36,464 nucleotides of DNA, from IMG/VR virus record IMGVR_UViG_3300003690_003736, positions 1 through 36,464 of that record; one strand, given 5' to 3'. The notes beneath the pieces are model-generated. The model made no database searches, was not told the DNA's origin, and saw only the letters and a program-made list of their open reading frames with translations. The first letter of the stretch is position 1; the number at the start of each line of letters is the position of its first letter. Of this stretch, positions 29,218 through 36,464 are shown piece after piece. This stretch comes from a virus. A program made the position numbers and the translations under genes.

Positions 29218-29648
29218 GTGAGTTCAAGGGAACCAAGGGGCCGTGGCGCGCCGAGAAGGTTCATGGATGGAGTGGTGATCTCTGCATTACTGCTCCCGGC
29301 GAATCTACACCGATTCTCAAGGCCATCAAGCCCAAGCGCTATTTCACTGATTATCCGACCCGGATCGATGAAGACGGCGAAGAGTGGACGGTTTGCAGTA
29401 CTAGTGCTGCTAAGCAGGCAGGCAACTACGTGGCGACGCGAGAAATAGAAGAAGAGCTGGACGCTGTGGAGGCAGCAAATATGCACCTGGTGGCCGCCGC
29501 ACCGGATCTTCTGGAGGCGCTGGTCATGGTCCGTGACGCCGACGACGACAGCGGTAAAGACGGATTGCCGAGAATTCCGGGGGCGGCGCGCAGCAAGATT
29601 GATCGCGCCATCGCCAAAGCACTGAACACCAATACGACAGAGCGCTGA
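29214..29648 (+). CDS. Accessory phage protein of the KGPW...NMHLVAAAPDLLEAL type
   Basis: Protein of 144 residues, AAGGAGCGAG ribosome site. FKGTKGPWRAEKVHGWSGD at the start and ANMHLVAAAPDLLEALVMVR near the end form the common pattern of an abundant phage early protein family whose function is unknown. Last gene before a terminator. Confidence 0.75.
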   Translation: MSEFKGTKGPWRAEKVHGWSGDLCITAPGESTPILKAIKPKRYFTDYPTRIDEDGEEWTVCSTSAAKQAGNYVATREIEEELDAVEAANMHLVAAAPDLLEALVMVRDADDDSGKDGLPRIPGAARSKIDRAIAKALNTNTTER

Positions 29649-29659
29649 TCTGTTGTTTT

Positions 29660-29680
29660 GCGGGGTCCGCCCCGCCTTTT
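29660..29680 (+). terminator. Rho-independent terminator within the PL operon
   Basis: GCGGGG - TCCG - CCCCGC followed by CTTTT. It separates the accessory genes from the recombination module, so the latter needs read-through or its own promoter. Confidence 0.75.
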
Positions 29681-29697
29681 GTTCGATAGGAGGGCCC

Positions 29698-29781
29698 ATG
29701 AATCGCGATGACGATTGGCGCCAACAGCAAGACCACGAACAGGAAGAATGGGAGCAGGAACATGGCACTACGAATCACTAA
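29698..29781 (+). CDS. 27-residue acidic mini-protein upstream of the Sak4-like gene
   Basis: ATG with an excellent AGGAGGGCCC ribosome site; sequence rich in Asp, Glu, Gln, Trp and His (WRQQQDHEQEEWEQEHG). Its 3' end overlaps the start of the ATPase gene by 20 bases and carries that gene's ribosome site (GGGAGCAGG). It may be a coupling leader or a real small protein. Confidence 0.5.
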   Translation: MNRDDDWRQQQDHEQEEWEQEHGTTNH

Positions 29782-30661
29782 GGGCAGCGACCCGATCCAG
29801 GTTGAGCAGCTGACCGTCTGCGTCTACGCGCCCCCGGGTGTCGGCAAGACCTCGCTGGGCTTCTCCGCTGAGGCGCCGCTGCTGCTGGACTTCGACTCCG
29901 GCGCCTACCGGGCCGTAAACCGCCAGGACGCCGTACAGGTGTCCAGCTGGGAAGACGTGGCCGGCATCCATGCGGACGACCTGGCGCCCTACAAGACCGT
30001 GGTGGTAGACACCGCGGGCCGCGCCCTGGACGCCCTGGCCGCCGACATCATCCGGCGTAACCCGAAGATGGGCCGGGGCGGCGCTCTGACCCTGCAGGGC
30101 TTCGGGCAGCTCAAGAGCGAGTTTGTCGCCTGGACAAAGCTGCTGCGGTCCTTCGGCAAGGACGTGGTGCTGCTGGCTCACTCCGACGAGCAGCGCAGCG
30201 GTGACGAAATCGTGGAGCGCCTGGATGTTCAGGGCGGCTCCAAGAACGAAATCTACAAGTGCGCCGATGCGATGGGCCGCCTGAAGATCGTGGCTGGCGC
30301 CCGGGAGCTGAACTTCAACCCGACCGATACCGCCTTCGGCAAGAATCCGGCGCAGATGGGCGCCCTCAAGGTGCCTGACGCCAGCCAGAACGCGCACTTC
30401 CTGGCCGACGTGATCGCCGACATCAAAGAGAAGCTGAACCGGATGACCGAGGAGCAGCAGGAGATCCTCGACCTGATGGCGAAGTGGAACGATGCCGTGG
30501 CCGAAGCGGGCGACGCCGAAACCTTCACCGCCCTGGTGGCTGATGCTCAGGAAGAAGACGAGCGCGTGCGCGACCGGGTGAAGGGGCTGATCTGGAAGAC
30601 CGCTCAGGCCAAGGGCTTCACGTTCGACAAGGCGGCAGGCGAGTTCAAGGAGGCGGCATGA
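29762..30661 (+). CDS. Sak4-like RecA-fold ATPase (single-strand annealing recombinase)
   Basis: Protein of 299 residues from MALRITKG. Walker A APPGVGKT at 23-30, LLLDFDSGAYRA, Walker B KTVVVDTAGR at 78-87, then LTLQGFGQLKSEFVAW and DVVLLAHSDEQRSGDEIVERLDVQGGSK. This matches the phage nucleotide-binding protein family that includes Sak4, Rad51-like annealases that act with phage SSB. Consistent with this, a nuclease and an SSB follow. The C-terminal ~70 residues are a charged helical tail. Start overlaps the mini-gene; stop overlaps the nuclease start (ATGA). Confidence 0.8.
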   Translation: MALRITKGSDPIQVEQLTVCVYAPPGVGKTSLGFSAEAPLLLDFDSGAYRAVNRQDAVQVSSWEDVAGIHADDLAPYKTVVVDTAGRALDALAADIIRRNPKMGRGGALTLQGFGQLKSEFVAWTKLLRSFGKDVVLLAHSDEQRSGDEIVERLDVQGGSKNEIYKCADAMGRLKIVAGARELNFNPTDTAFGKNPAQMGALKVPDASQNAHFLADVIADIKEKLNRMTEEQQEILDLMAKWNDAVAEAGDAETFTALVADAQEEDERVRDRVKGLIWKTAQAKGFTFDKAAGEFKEAA

Positions 30662-31254
30662 GGGTTTCTGTCACCGACCTGGACCAGCTGCGCTACTACC
30701 AGAACAGCGACATGGAGCTGGGCGACCTGCTGGCGCGACTGCGCCGGGAGGCGCCGCCCACCCGGGCCATGGCGGCCGGCACCGCCTTTCACGACCTGCT
30801 GGAGCATAGCGCAGAGGTGGAGCTGGTCGACGTGGAGCACCAGGGCTTCCGCTTCGTGTTCGACCTGGACGCCGAGATCGCCATTCCGACGATGCGCGAA
30901 ATCAAGGTGGAGAAGGTGTACCGGGTGGGCAGCACCGACGTGACCCTGGTGGGCATGGTGGACGCCATCGAGGGCGGCGCGGGCTACGACCACAAGCTCA
31001 CCGCCCGCTTCGATGCGGAGCGCTACGCGAACGCGATTCAGTGGCGCGCCTACTGCGCCATCTTCGGCTGCCAGCGTTTCACCTACAACGTGTTCGTGGC
31101 GAAAGACGAAGGCGACCGAATTCTGGTGCGCAGCTTTGAGCCGCTGACGTTCTGGGCCTATCCGGGCCTGCGGCGGGATCTGATGACCAGCCTGCGGGAA
31201 TTCGTGGAATTCGCCCACAAACACCTGCCCGAGCGATTCGAGCAAGCAGCTTAA
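30658..31254 (+). CDS. PD-(D/E)XK recombination exonuclease
   Basis: Protein of 198 residues. Cas4/RecB-like nuclease pattern: GTAFHDLLEH (His45), VGMVDAIEG (Asp102) and YDHKLT (Asp111-x-Lys113), followed by QWRAYCAIFG, the QxxxY-like motif. Together with the annealase and SSB it forms a two-component recombination system analogous to lambda Exo/Beta. AAGGAGG ribosome site, ATGA overlap. Confidence 0.85.
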   Translation: MRVSVTDLDQLRYYQNSDMELGDLLARLRREAPPTRAMAAGTAFHDLLEHSAEVELVDVEHQGFRFVFDLDAEIAIPTMREIKVEKVYRVGSTDVTLVGMVDAIEGGAGYDHKLTARFDAERYANAIQWRAYCAIFGCQRFTYNVFVAKDEGDRILVRSFEPLTFWAYPGLRRDLMTSLREFVEFAHKHLPERFEQAA

Positions 31255-31255
31255 T

Positions 31256-31305
31256 CCGGCGCTCACCGGGGAGTGGCGGGCCTTACCCGCCCCCTTCGGG
31301 GGAAC
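31256..31305 (+). other. Hairpin-forming spacer between nuclease and HNH genes
   Basis: GGCGGGCCTTACCCGCC and CCCCCTTCGGGGG can each fold into a strong stem. No U-tract follows, so this is not a classical terminator; it may stabilise or attenuate the message. Confidence 0.4.
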
Positions 31306-31329
31306 TGACAACGGAGAGAGATCGAGTCT

Positions 31330-31815
31330 ATGCCGAATCATAAAGCTATCGCACGGCTACTCCTGCGCCGCCATGTAAATGATGAAACCGGATGCTGGGA
31401 GTGGCAGGGCTGCATTCAAGGCAACGGATATGGGCGCATAAGATTTAATGGACGGACCCAATACGTGCATCGACTTTCTTTTGAGGCCCACAAGGCGCCA
31501 ATTCCGGACGGGCTTGATGTTTGCCACACCTGCGATAACCGGCGCTGCTTCAACCCCGACCACCTTTTCGCCGGAACCCGCACGGACAACATGCGAGACG
31601 CGGTACGGAAGGGCAGGCAAGCGCGAGGCGAGACGATTTCCAGGCTGCACAGAGGTGAGCTGTCCAACTTCTCGAAGCTTAAGAGACCTCAGGTAGTCGC
31701 CATCCGCGCCCTAAGGAGTAAAGGGGCCACCACTAATGAGCTCGCGACCCTGGCAAACGTGAGCGCGGACAACATACGCCGCATTTTGCGGAACGATACC
31801 TGGAAGGAGGCATAA
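31330..31815 (+). CDS. HNH endonuclease with C-terminal helix-turn-helix (homing type)
   Basis: Protein of 161 residues. HNH_3 core: [65 protein letters not shown]. The C-terminal ~45 residues carry a small helix-turn-helix ([36 protein letters not shown]). The weak ribosome site, lower GC and isolated placement between nuclease and SSB suggest it is a later insertion into the recombination module. Freestanding homing endonuclease by family. Confidence 0.88.
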   Translation: MPNHKAIARLLLRRHVNDETGCWEWQGCIQGNGYGRIRFNGRTQYVHRLSFEAHKAPIPDGLDVCHTCDNRRCFNPDHLFAGTRTDNMRDAVRKGRQARGETISRLHRGELSNFSKLKRPQVVAIRALRSKGATTNELATLANVSADNIRRILRNDTWKEA

Positions 31816-31818
31816 ATA

Positions 31819-32238
31819 ATGGCTCGAGGCGTTAATAAGGCAATTCTCATTGGCAATCTTTGCTCTGATCCAGAGTGCAGATTTATGCCCTCGGGAGGAG
31901 CCGTGACCAATTTCAGAATGGCGACCAGCGAACACTGGAAGGATCGGCAGACCGGCCAATCCAAAGAGAGGACAGAGTTCCACCGCTGCGTGGCCTTCAA
32001 CAAGCTCGGTGAGATCTGCGGCGAGTACCTGAAGCGCGGTTCGAAGGTGTACGTGGAGGGCTCGCTGCGCACCCGGAAGTGGCAGGGCCAGGATGGACAG
32101 GACCGCTTCACCACCGAGGTCGTGCTGAGCGAAATGCAGATGCTCGACGGGCGTGGTGGCCAGAGCCAGGAACCGGCCAACACCGGCCAGCAGTCCGCGC
32201 CGCCCGTGGATGATTTCGACGACTCGCTGCCGTTTTGA
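31819..32238 (+). CDS. ssb: Single-stranded DNA-binding protein
   Basis: Protein of 139 residues. OB-fold in residues 1-110: [63 protein letters not shown]. The disordered tail ends in DDSLPF, the acidic tip that recruits partners such as RecO, Exo I and PriA. AAGGAGG ribosome site three bases after the HNH stop. Phage-encoded SSBs of this type stimulate Sak4. Confidence 0.95.
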   Translation: MARGVNKAILIGNLCSDPECRFMPSGGAVTNFRMATSEHWKDRQTGQSKERTEFHRCVAFNKLGEICGEYLKRGSKVYVEGSLRTRKWQGQDGQDRFTTEVVLSEMQMLDGRGGQSQEPANTGQQSAPPVDDFDDSLPF

Positions 32239-32248
32239 GGAGCCGCCC

Positions 32249-32542
32249 ATGATCCGCTACGCACTGCTACTGCTCCCCTGCTGCGCCCTGGCTGACCCGA
32301 CGCTCTACGTTCAGGGCGGGATGGGCTACCAGATCGGCATGGAAGAGAAGGCCATCATCCGGGGCCAGGAGTACCGCGCCGAGATTTACACCGCCCTGCC
32401 CGACTGGGTGGCCGACGTTCAGATCGGCGTGGAGTGCCGCAATTTCTACCTGCAGGGCCAGCACGTCAGCAGTGTGGAGACGGGCCAGGACCATGGGTTC
32501 AACGTCATCAGCGCCGGTTACCGGTGGGAATTTGAGTTTTAG
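32249..32542 (+). CDS. Small exported beta-rich protein
   Basis: Protein of 97 residues. Signal peptide MIRYALLLLPCCALA with cleavage before DP. The mature part alternates hydrophobic and polar residues (TLYVQGGMGYQIG, NFYLQGQHVSS, VISAGYRWEFEF) and ends in Phe, as outer-membrane beta-barrel strands do. It would be a very small barrel or part of one. Placed right after ssb in the early operon; lysogenic conversion or exclusion is possible (inference). Confidence 0.65.
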   Translation: MIRYALLLLPCCALADPTLYVQGGMGYQIGMEEKAIIRGQEYRAEIYTALPDWVADVQIGVECRNFYLQGQHVSSVETGQDHGFNVISAGYRWEFEF

Positions 32543-32551
32543 GAGATCGCA

Positions 32552-33904
32552 ATGACTGAGCAGCAGAGATTCGTGAAGAAGCCGGTGGAAATCAGCGCCA
32601 CCCAGTGGTTCCGGAACGGTGACCACCCGCTGGATCACCACCCCATGGACACCAAAAACCCCACCGATGAGGATCGGAAGCGCTATGACGACTATCTGGC
32701 GACCGAGGGCAAAGTAGTCCGCTACTACCGGCATCCGGAAGTGTCCGGAAAGGCGACCTGCCAGAAGTGCGGCAACGTGATGCACCGCCACGGTTGGATC
32801 GACACCCTGGAAGGTGGGCACATCGTCTGCCCCGGCGACTGGATCATTACCGGCGTCCAGGGCGAGCACTACCCCTGCAAGCCGGACATCTTCGAGGCGA
32901 CCTATCAGCCCGCCGGTGACCAGCATCCTGACGACGCCGCTGTGGACCGGTTCGCCACCGCGATGAAGGCCAAGCTGGCGAAGAAGCGGGCCGATGGCCG
33001 GGGCGGTTGGCAAACCGCATCCGAGGCCCACCTGTCCGCCCTGCTGCATGAGCACGTCGCCAAGGGCGATCCGGTGGACGTGGCCAACTTGGCGATGATG
33101 CTGCACCAGATCGGGCAGCGAGTTGCCGCCCTCTCCCATGCCGAGGGGGAGGCAGTAGGAGAAATCACGATTGACAAGCATGGTGATGCGCATTTCAGGG
33201 CCAGCCTAGGCTACCTAGACCTGGATCAAGGCACGTACGAACTCTACACCCACCCCGCGCCCCAGGTGGCAGAGGAGCATATTCCCGTCCCACGAGCGCT
33301 GGTTGAGCGTTGGGCTAATGTGGATGCGTTTCAGGCTCCGAAAGGCGCAGCAATGGAGCTGAAAACTATAGCCCAACAAATGCTTGTTAATTTTGATGCA
33401 AAGGCCCCGAAAACCGCGCCCCAGGTGGCGGTGCCGGAGCAGCGGGGGGAGGCGGTGGCTACCGTCAGAGATGAACGAGCCACTGTTGATCGTCTGAGCG
33501 TCGATGATTTGCGGCGCATTTGTATGCTGCCTGCGGGCACCAAGCTCTACACCCACTCCGCGCCCGCCGGGGAGCAACCTGTAAGCGATCCTGATGGGTT
33601 GGGTGCTGAGCGCGCCCGGCGCCTGGAGACGGCGACCGTGGCAAAGCTGCTGCTCAACGCCTGGGCGGAATCCGAGCCAGATCACCCGGTCACAAAGCAC
33701 CCGGCCTCCTACGCCGAGACCTTCACGGATATGGCCAAGGCCATGATGCCGCTGATGGCCGCCCCGGACGAGCGGGAGATAGCGGCGCGGGCGATTGAGC
33801 GAGCTGTCGGCGATTATTTCAAGGCGGAAGATGGACCACACAATTTGCACGACTACCTGCTGTGGAGAGTCAATCGTCTCCGCGCCGGGAAGGAGGGTGA
33901 GTAA
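32552..33904 (+). CDS. Mosaic early protein built of several phage accessory modules
   Basis: Protein of 450 residues with AGGAGATCG ribosome site. Residues 1-118: domain ending HIVCPGDWIITGVQGEHYPCKPDIF, with CQKC and HRHGW, known from phage early proteins. Residues ~150-200: ASEAHLSALLHEHVAKGDP followed by DVANLAMMLHQIG, a second common module. Residues ~210-350: two copies of an ead/Ea22-like unit (GEAVGEI...LYTHPAPQ and GEAVATV...LYTHSAPA). C-terminal helical ~100 residues. It looks like a fusion of usually separate genes. Function unknown. Confidence 0.75.
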   Translation: MTEQQRFVKKPVEISATQWFRNGDHPLDHHPMDTKNPTDEDRKRYDDYLATEGKVVRYYRHPEVSGKATCQKCGNVMHRHGWIDTLEGGHIVCPGDWIITGVQGEHYPCKPDIFEATYQPAGDQHPDDAAVDRFATAMKAKLAKKRADGRGGWQTASEAHLSALLHEHVAKGDPVDVANLAMMLHQIGQRVAALSHAEGEAVGEITIDKHGDAHFRASLGYLDLDQGTYELYTHPAPQVAEEHIPVPRALVERWANVDAFQAPKGAAMELKTIAQQMLVNFDAKAPKTAPQVAVPEQRGEAVATVRDERATVDRLSVDDLRRICMLPAGTKLYTHSAPAGEQPVSDPDGLGAERARRLETATVAKLLLNAWAESEPDHPVTKHPASYAETFTDMAKAMMPLMAAPDEREIAARAIERAVGDYFKAEDGPHNLHDYLLWRVNRLRAGKEGE

Positions 33905-34074
33905 TGATCATATTGGCCCCTGAAATTCTCGACCCGGAGGATATACCTCTTTGCCCACTTTGCGACCAGCCAATCTTGGATTGGCAGGAGGTAGAGGTCG
34001 CGGTGGCCGGCGGGTTGAAATGTTTGGCTCACGAGGACTGCATCGAAGAACTGGAGGAGCACCCCAATGAATGA
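33904..34074 (+). CDS. Small CxxC protein
   Basis: Protein of 56 residues, too short for usual ORF cut-offs; AAGGAGGGTG ribosome site, and the ATG overlaps the previous stop (TAATG). Contains PLCPLCDQPILDWQEVE and CLAHEDCIEEL, a treble-clef-like zinc knuckle. Overlaps the next start by eight bases. Unknown role. Confidence 0.7.
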   Translation: MIILAPEILDPEDIPLCPLCDQPILDWQEVEVAVAGGLKCLAHEDCIEELEEHPNE

Positions 34075-34258
34075 GCGCAAACCGATCCGCCGCAATGGCG
34101 ACGACATGGACCTGCCCCAGGGCAAAACCTGTGCCGACTGCGCACACTGCCGCCGCTGCTGCGCCATGTTCGGACACATCCCCGGGGACGAGGCTTGCGG
34201 TTGGAGCCCGTCGCGGTTCGTGCTCGCCGCACCGCCGGAGGTGGCTCATGACCTCTGA
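34067..34258 (+). CDS. Cys-rich zinc-binding phage protein
   Basis: Protein of 63 residues with six cysteines (TCADCAHCRRCCAMFGH, EACGWSPSRF). I recognise the LPxGKTCADCxHCxRC pattern as a widespread small phage family of unknown function. GGAGGAG ribosome site. Confidence 0.8.
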   Translation: MNERKPIRRNGDDMDLPQGKTCADCAHCRRCCAMFGHIPGDEACGWSPSRFVLAAPPEVAHDL

Positions 34259-34466
34259 GCGCACAGACCGCGAGCTGCTGGAGCTGAACGACGGCCAGCG
34301 CCTCGATTTCATTGTAGCTCGACCGCACCTGAGAATTGCGGGCAGCAACGACCGTGGCTGGTCAGTAATGGATTGCTCCAACGGCCTTACCTTCGTGGTC
34401 CGAAACCAGCCCACATTTCGGGCCGCTATCGACGCTGCCGCCATGGCAGAGGGAGGGGAGCAATGA
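34248..34466 (+). CDS. Small hypothetical early protein
   Basis: Protein of 72 residues, helical N-terminus (TDRELLELNDGQRLDFI) and a small beta domain (GWSVMDCSNGLTFVV). Overlaps the previous gene by 11 bases and the next by four (ATGA). Not recognised. Confidence 0.55.
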   Translation: MTSERTDRELLELNDGQRLDFIVARPHLRIAGSNDRGWSVMDCSNGLTFVVRNQPTFRAAIDAAAMAEGGEQ

Positions 34467-34897
34467 AGCCGCGCATTCACAAGAAGCTGAGCAAACGGGT
34501 CTACGAGATCGCCGGCGACCGGTTCGGCAAACCGTTCCACGACGAGGAGCCCATCGGAAGCCTCGCCTATGAGTTCAAAGGTTTCCCCAAATCCGAGGTC
34601 ACCGCCAAGGTTTTTAGGAATCACTGCAACGCGGTGGCAGACATACGGCGCTGCCTACTGGTTGGGGGAGGCCCCGACTGCTTTGGGGAGTGTGACGATC
34701 CTGAAACGCTTTACCAGGCCGCCAAGCGGGCGGTCCTTTTTGAGTTCGGCGAGATACCAGAGCACCCCGGTCCCGACGATGACAGGTTCATTGGATGGCC
34801 TGAATGGCCGCGCCGCCTCACAGGTAAAGAGGTCATCCGGCTGCTCAAGATCATGGCGGAGCCCCACCAGGGGCGTGGGGGTGGCGAGTGCGACTGA
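34463..34897 (+). CDS. Hypothetical early protein
   Basis: Protein of 144 residues, GGGAGGGG ribosome site. Polar with Trp/Pro-rich WPEWPRRLTGKEVIRLLKI near the C-terminus and a mid-region GGGPDCFGECDDPETLYQAA. No family recognised. Followed by the disrupted HNH/zinc region. Confidence 0.6.
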   Translation: MKPRIHKKLSKRVYEIAGDRFGKPFHDEEPIGSLAYEFKGFPKSEVTAKVFRNHCNAVADIRRCLLVGGGPDCFGECDDPETLYQAAKRAVLFEFGEIPEHPGPDDDRFIGWPEWPRRLTGKEVIRLLKIMAEPHQGRGGGECD

Positions 34898-35019
34898 CGA
34901 AAGCCGAGCGCCAGCAGGTGCACGACAAATTCGGCGGCCTCTGCGCCTATTGCGGCGGGGAGCGGCCAGTTCGCCATCTGCGCGAAATGCGGCCTGCTGC
35001 CCACGCCAGAAGGGCATGA
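34888..35019 (+). pseudogene. HNH nuclease remnant (N-terminal fragment only)
   Basis: From a GTG at 34888, the frame reads RLTKAERQQVHDKFGGLCAY-C-GG, which is the usual start of small phage HNH nucleases (first CxxC knuckle). It then runs for 18 unrelated residues into a stop, lacking the HNH residues and the second knuckle. This looks like a 3' deletion that joined the fragment to the downstream zinc gene. Confidence 0.6.
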
Positions 35020-35179
35020 CGGCTGCCTGGGCACCCTGCCCGAGGACGTCGTCATGAACGCCTGCTGCGGACACGGCAAGCGGCGAGCGGCGTACATCCA
35101 GTATTGGGACGGGACCGTGATTGAGGGTCCCGCAGCGATCGAGGAACAACGGAGGCTGAAATGCTCCAGCGAGAACTGA
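34976..35179 (+). pseudogene. Zinc-binding early protein lacking a normal start
   Basis: The frame reads ICAKCGLLPTPEGHDGCLG, then VVMNACCGHGKRRAAYIQYW and DGTVIEGPAAIEEQ. The HDGCLGTLP...MNACCGHG...AYxQxWDG pattern is a common small phage protein. No ATG, GTG or TTG precedes the conserved cysteines in frame; the only upstream candidates are ATT/ATC or frameshifting from the HNH remnant. The first ATG (35054) would drop the first knuckle. Probably broken by the same deletion. Ends 19 bases inside the excisionase gene. Confidence 0.55.
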
Positions 35180-35373
35180 TCAACATCGCCGAGTTCCAGC
35201 GGCGGGTCTGGGGCGAGAACGGCACCCCGCTCACGGCCCAGGCGATCCGCAACCAGCTCAAACGCGGCGACCTGCCCGGGCAACAGGTGGGTAAGCTCTG
35301 GTTTGTGGACTGGACTGCCTACCAGCGCCAGACTGGCGACGAACTGGTCGATGCCGTACTGAGGGCGAGCTGA
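35161..35373 (+). CDS. Putative excisionase / MerR-like helix-turn-helix protein
   Basis: Protein of 70 residues. NIAEFQRRVWG then LTAQAIRNQLKRGDLPGQQVGKLWFVDWTAY is a winged helix-turn-helix of the HTH_17/Xis type (basic recognition helix, GK-hairpin wing, WFVDW). CGGAGG ribosome site, and its stop overlaps the integrase ATG (TGATG), so it is made together with Int. Would bend attR DNA and direct excision. Assigned by fold pattern and position. Confidence 0.75.
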   Translation: MLQRELINIAEFQRRVWGENGTPLTAQAIRNQLKRGDLPGQQVGKLWFVDWTAYQRQTGDELVDAVLRAS

Positions 35374-36464
35374 TGGCGCCAAGGCCCAGGAAGAAGCGAA
35401 ACAGCGGATTGCCGCCGAATCTCTATGCGAACGGCCGGGCATTCAAGTACCGCCGGCCGGATACAGGGACATGGCACGGCATGGGCGTAGATCGCGCCAA
35501 GGCCGTCGCCGCGGCGAACCAGCTTAACGGCCTGCTTATGGCCGGCGGCGACCTGGTGGCGGACGTGATGGGCGATTCCGTGAGCCTCAACGGGTTTCTG
35601 GACTACTACGAGGCCCAGGTGCTGCCGCCCCGGGAGCTGGCCCAGGCCACGCTGGATTTGTACGCCGTGCGGTTCCGGCAGATCCGGGCGGCGCTGGGCG
35701 AGCGTGACATCGGGCAGATCACCATCGGCATGGTCTCGGCGTTCCTCGACAGCCTGACGCCGCGGGCGTCGAATCAGGCCCGTGCCATCCTGGCGGATCT
35801 GCTCAACCATGCGGCCGCAAAAGGTCTGGTGGCGGACAACCCCGCCGAGGCGACGATACCCAGGCCCGAGAAGAAGGCGCGGCGTCGGCATACCGTGGCC
35901 GGCGTCCAGGCGATCTATGCCGTGGCGGATCCCTGGATGCGGAATGCCATCGATCTGGCCCTGCTCACCGCCCAGCGCCGCGAGGACATTCTGGCGATGC
36001 GCTTCGATGACATCCGCGACGGTGCGCTGCATGTGGCCCAGCACAAGACGCGGCGCGCCAGTGATGCCGGCTGGATTCGGTTACCGATGACCCCGCAGCT
36101 GAAAGCCCTGGTGGCCCGCTGCCGGGATGACGTGCCCTCCCCGTTCCTGGTTCACCGCAAGCCGGAGCGCCGGGTAGCGAGCGGCCGCCATTGGACCCAG
36201 GTCGATACCCGCTATCTCACCCGGGCATTTAAAGCAGCCAGGGACGCCGCCAATCCCTACCCAGACTGGTCACCGGCCCAACAGCCGGGTTTCCATGAGC
36301 TGCGCGCCCTGAGCCTGCACCTGTACAAGAAAGCCGGGAAAGATGGGCAGAAACTGGCCGGGCACAGCACGCGGAAGATGACGAAGAACTACGAAGCGGA
36401 TCACGAAGAAGTGGTGTGGACCGAGGCCGTTGCCGACCTGGATTTGAGCCAGATCACCGGCTGA
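35373..36464 (+). CDS. int: Tyrosine-family phage integrase (lambda type)
   Basis: Protein of 363 residues. Basic arm-binding N-terminus (PRPRKKRNSGLPPNLYANG, YRRPDTGTWHGMG) as in lambda/HK022 Int; core-binding domain about 72-165; catalytic domain with Arg202 (TAQRREDIL), Lys225 (QHKT), His308-x2-Arg311 (FHELR), His331 (AGHST) and the nucleophile Tyr340 (KNYEADH). All six active residues are present, so it should be functional. Last gene of the PL operon; the stop codon is the end of the window, so attP lies immediately outside. Confidence 0.95.
   Translation: MAPRPRKKRNSGLPPNLYANGRAFKYRRPDTGTWHGMGVDRAKAVAAANQLNGLLMAGGDLVADVMGDSVSLNGFLDYYEAQVLPPRELAQATLDLYAVRFRQIRAALGERDIGQITIGMVSAFLDSLTPRASNQARAILADLLNHAAAKGLVADNPAEATIPRPEKKARRRHTVAGVQAIYAVADPWMRNAIDLALLTAQRREDILAMRFDDIRDGALHVAQHKTRRASDAGWIRLPMTPQLKALVARCRDDVPSPFLVHRKPERRVASGRHWTQVDTRYLTRAFKAARDAANPYPDWSPAQQPGFHELRALSLHLYKKAGKDGQKLAGHSTRKMTKNYEADHEEVVWTEAVADLDLSQITG

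Noticed and set aside
32267-33193. 308-codon minus-strand frame opposite the mosaic early protein
   Set aside because: Mirror of a high-GC coding frame; the plus strand has recognised domains and translation signals, the minus frame has none.

Overview
The window is essentially a complete temperate phage genome (prophage) of about 36.5 kb from a GC-rich, Gram-negative, probably gammaproteobacterial host. The host level rests on a Gram-negative Rz/Rz1 spanin pair, lipoprotein and signal-peptide genes, and strong similarity of several genes to enterobacterial and Pseudomonas phage families. The species cannot be resolved; a Halomonas/Pseudomonas-like host is only a guess. The left edge is the stop codon of a tail-fibre gene and the right edge is the stop codon of the integrase, so the att sites lie just outside. 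I saw no tRNA, rRNA, CRISPR or insertion sequence, and no gene-free stretch above 300 bases.

The layout mirrors lambda/P22. At 26.1-27.1 kb a CI-type repressor (plus strand) is flanked on both sides by copies of one palindromic operator (TTAAGGnnnnCCTTAA). One array lies between cI and a divergent cro (OR-like, promoter PR leftwards). The other lies downstream of cI (OL-like, promoter PL rightwards). The PL operon (27.1-36.5 kb, plus strand) carries a membrane protein, a run of small accessory genes, a recombination module (Sak4-like ATPase, PD-(D/E)XK nuclease, SSB, with an HNH endonuclease gene between nuclease and SSB), a secreted small protein, zinc-binding small proteins, a putative excisionase and a tyrosine integrase.

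The PR operon (26.1 to 17.8 kb, minus strand) carries cro, a hairpin terminator, a CII-like gene, an O-like initiator whose coding sequence holds a cluster of dyad repeats (candidate replication origin), a DnaB-type helicase, a wing-helix regulator, an HNH endonuclease, NinB, a DUF4942-methyltransferase fusion, a Ref-like nuclease, a VRR-NUC nuclease, a DksA/TraR-type zinc finger and finally a Q-like antiterminator. Just downstream of Q is a near-consensus sigma-70 promoter with a perfect palindrome in its spacer, followed by two tandem terminators. This is the expected architecture of an antitermination-controlled late promoter.

The late operon (17.6 to 0 kb, minus strand) runs endolysin, holin, nested Rz/Rz1, small membrane genes, terminase small and large subunits, P22-type portal, scaffold, N4-gp56-type major capsid, gp4-like and gp10-like head-completion proteins, three ejection-type proteins and two tail-fibre genes, i.e. 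a short-tailed (podovirus-like) particle. A three-gene cassette on the opposite strand (2.7-3.6 kb), all predicted to be exported or membrane proteins, interrupts the late genes and is the best candidate for lysogenic-conversion ('moron') cargo.
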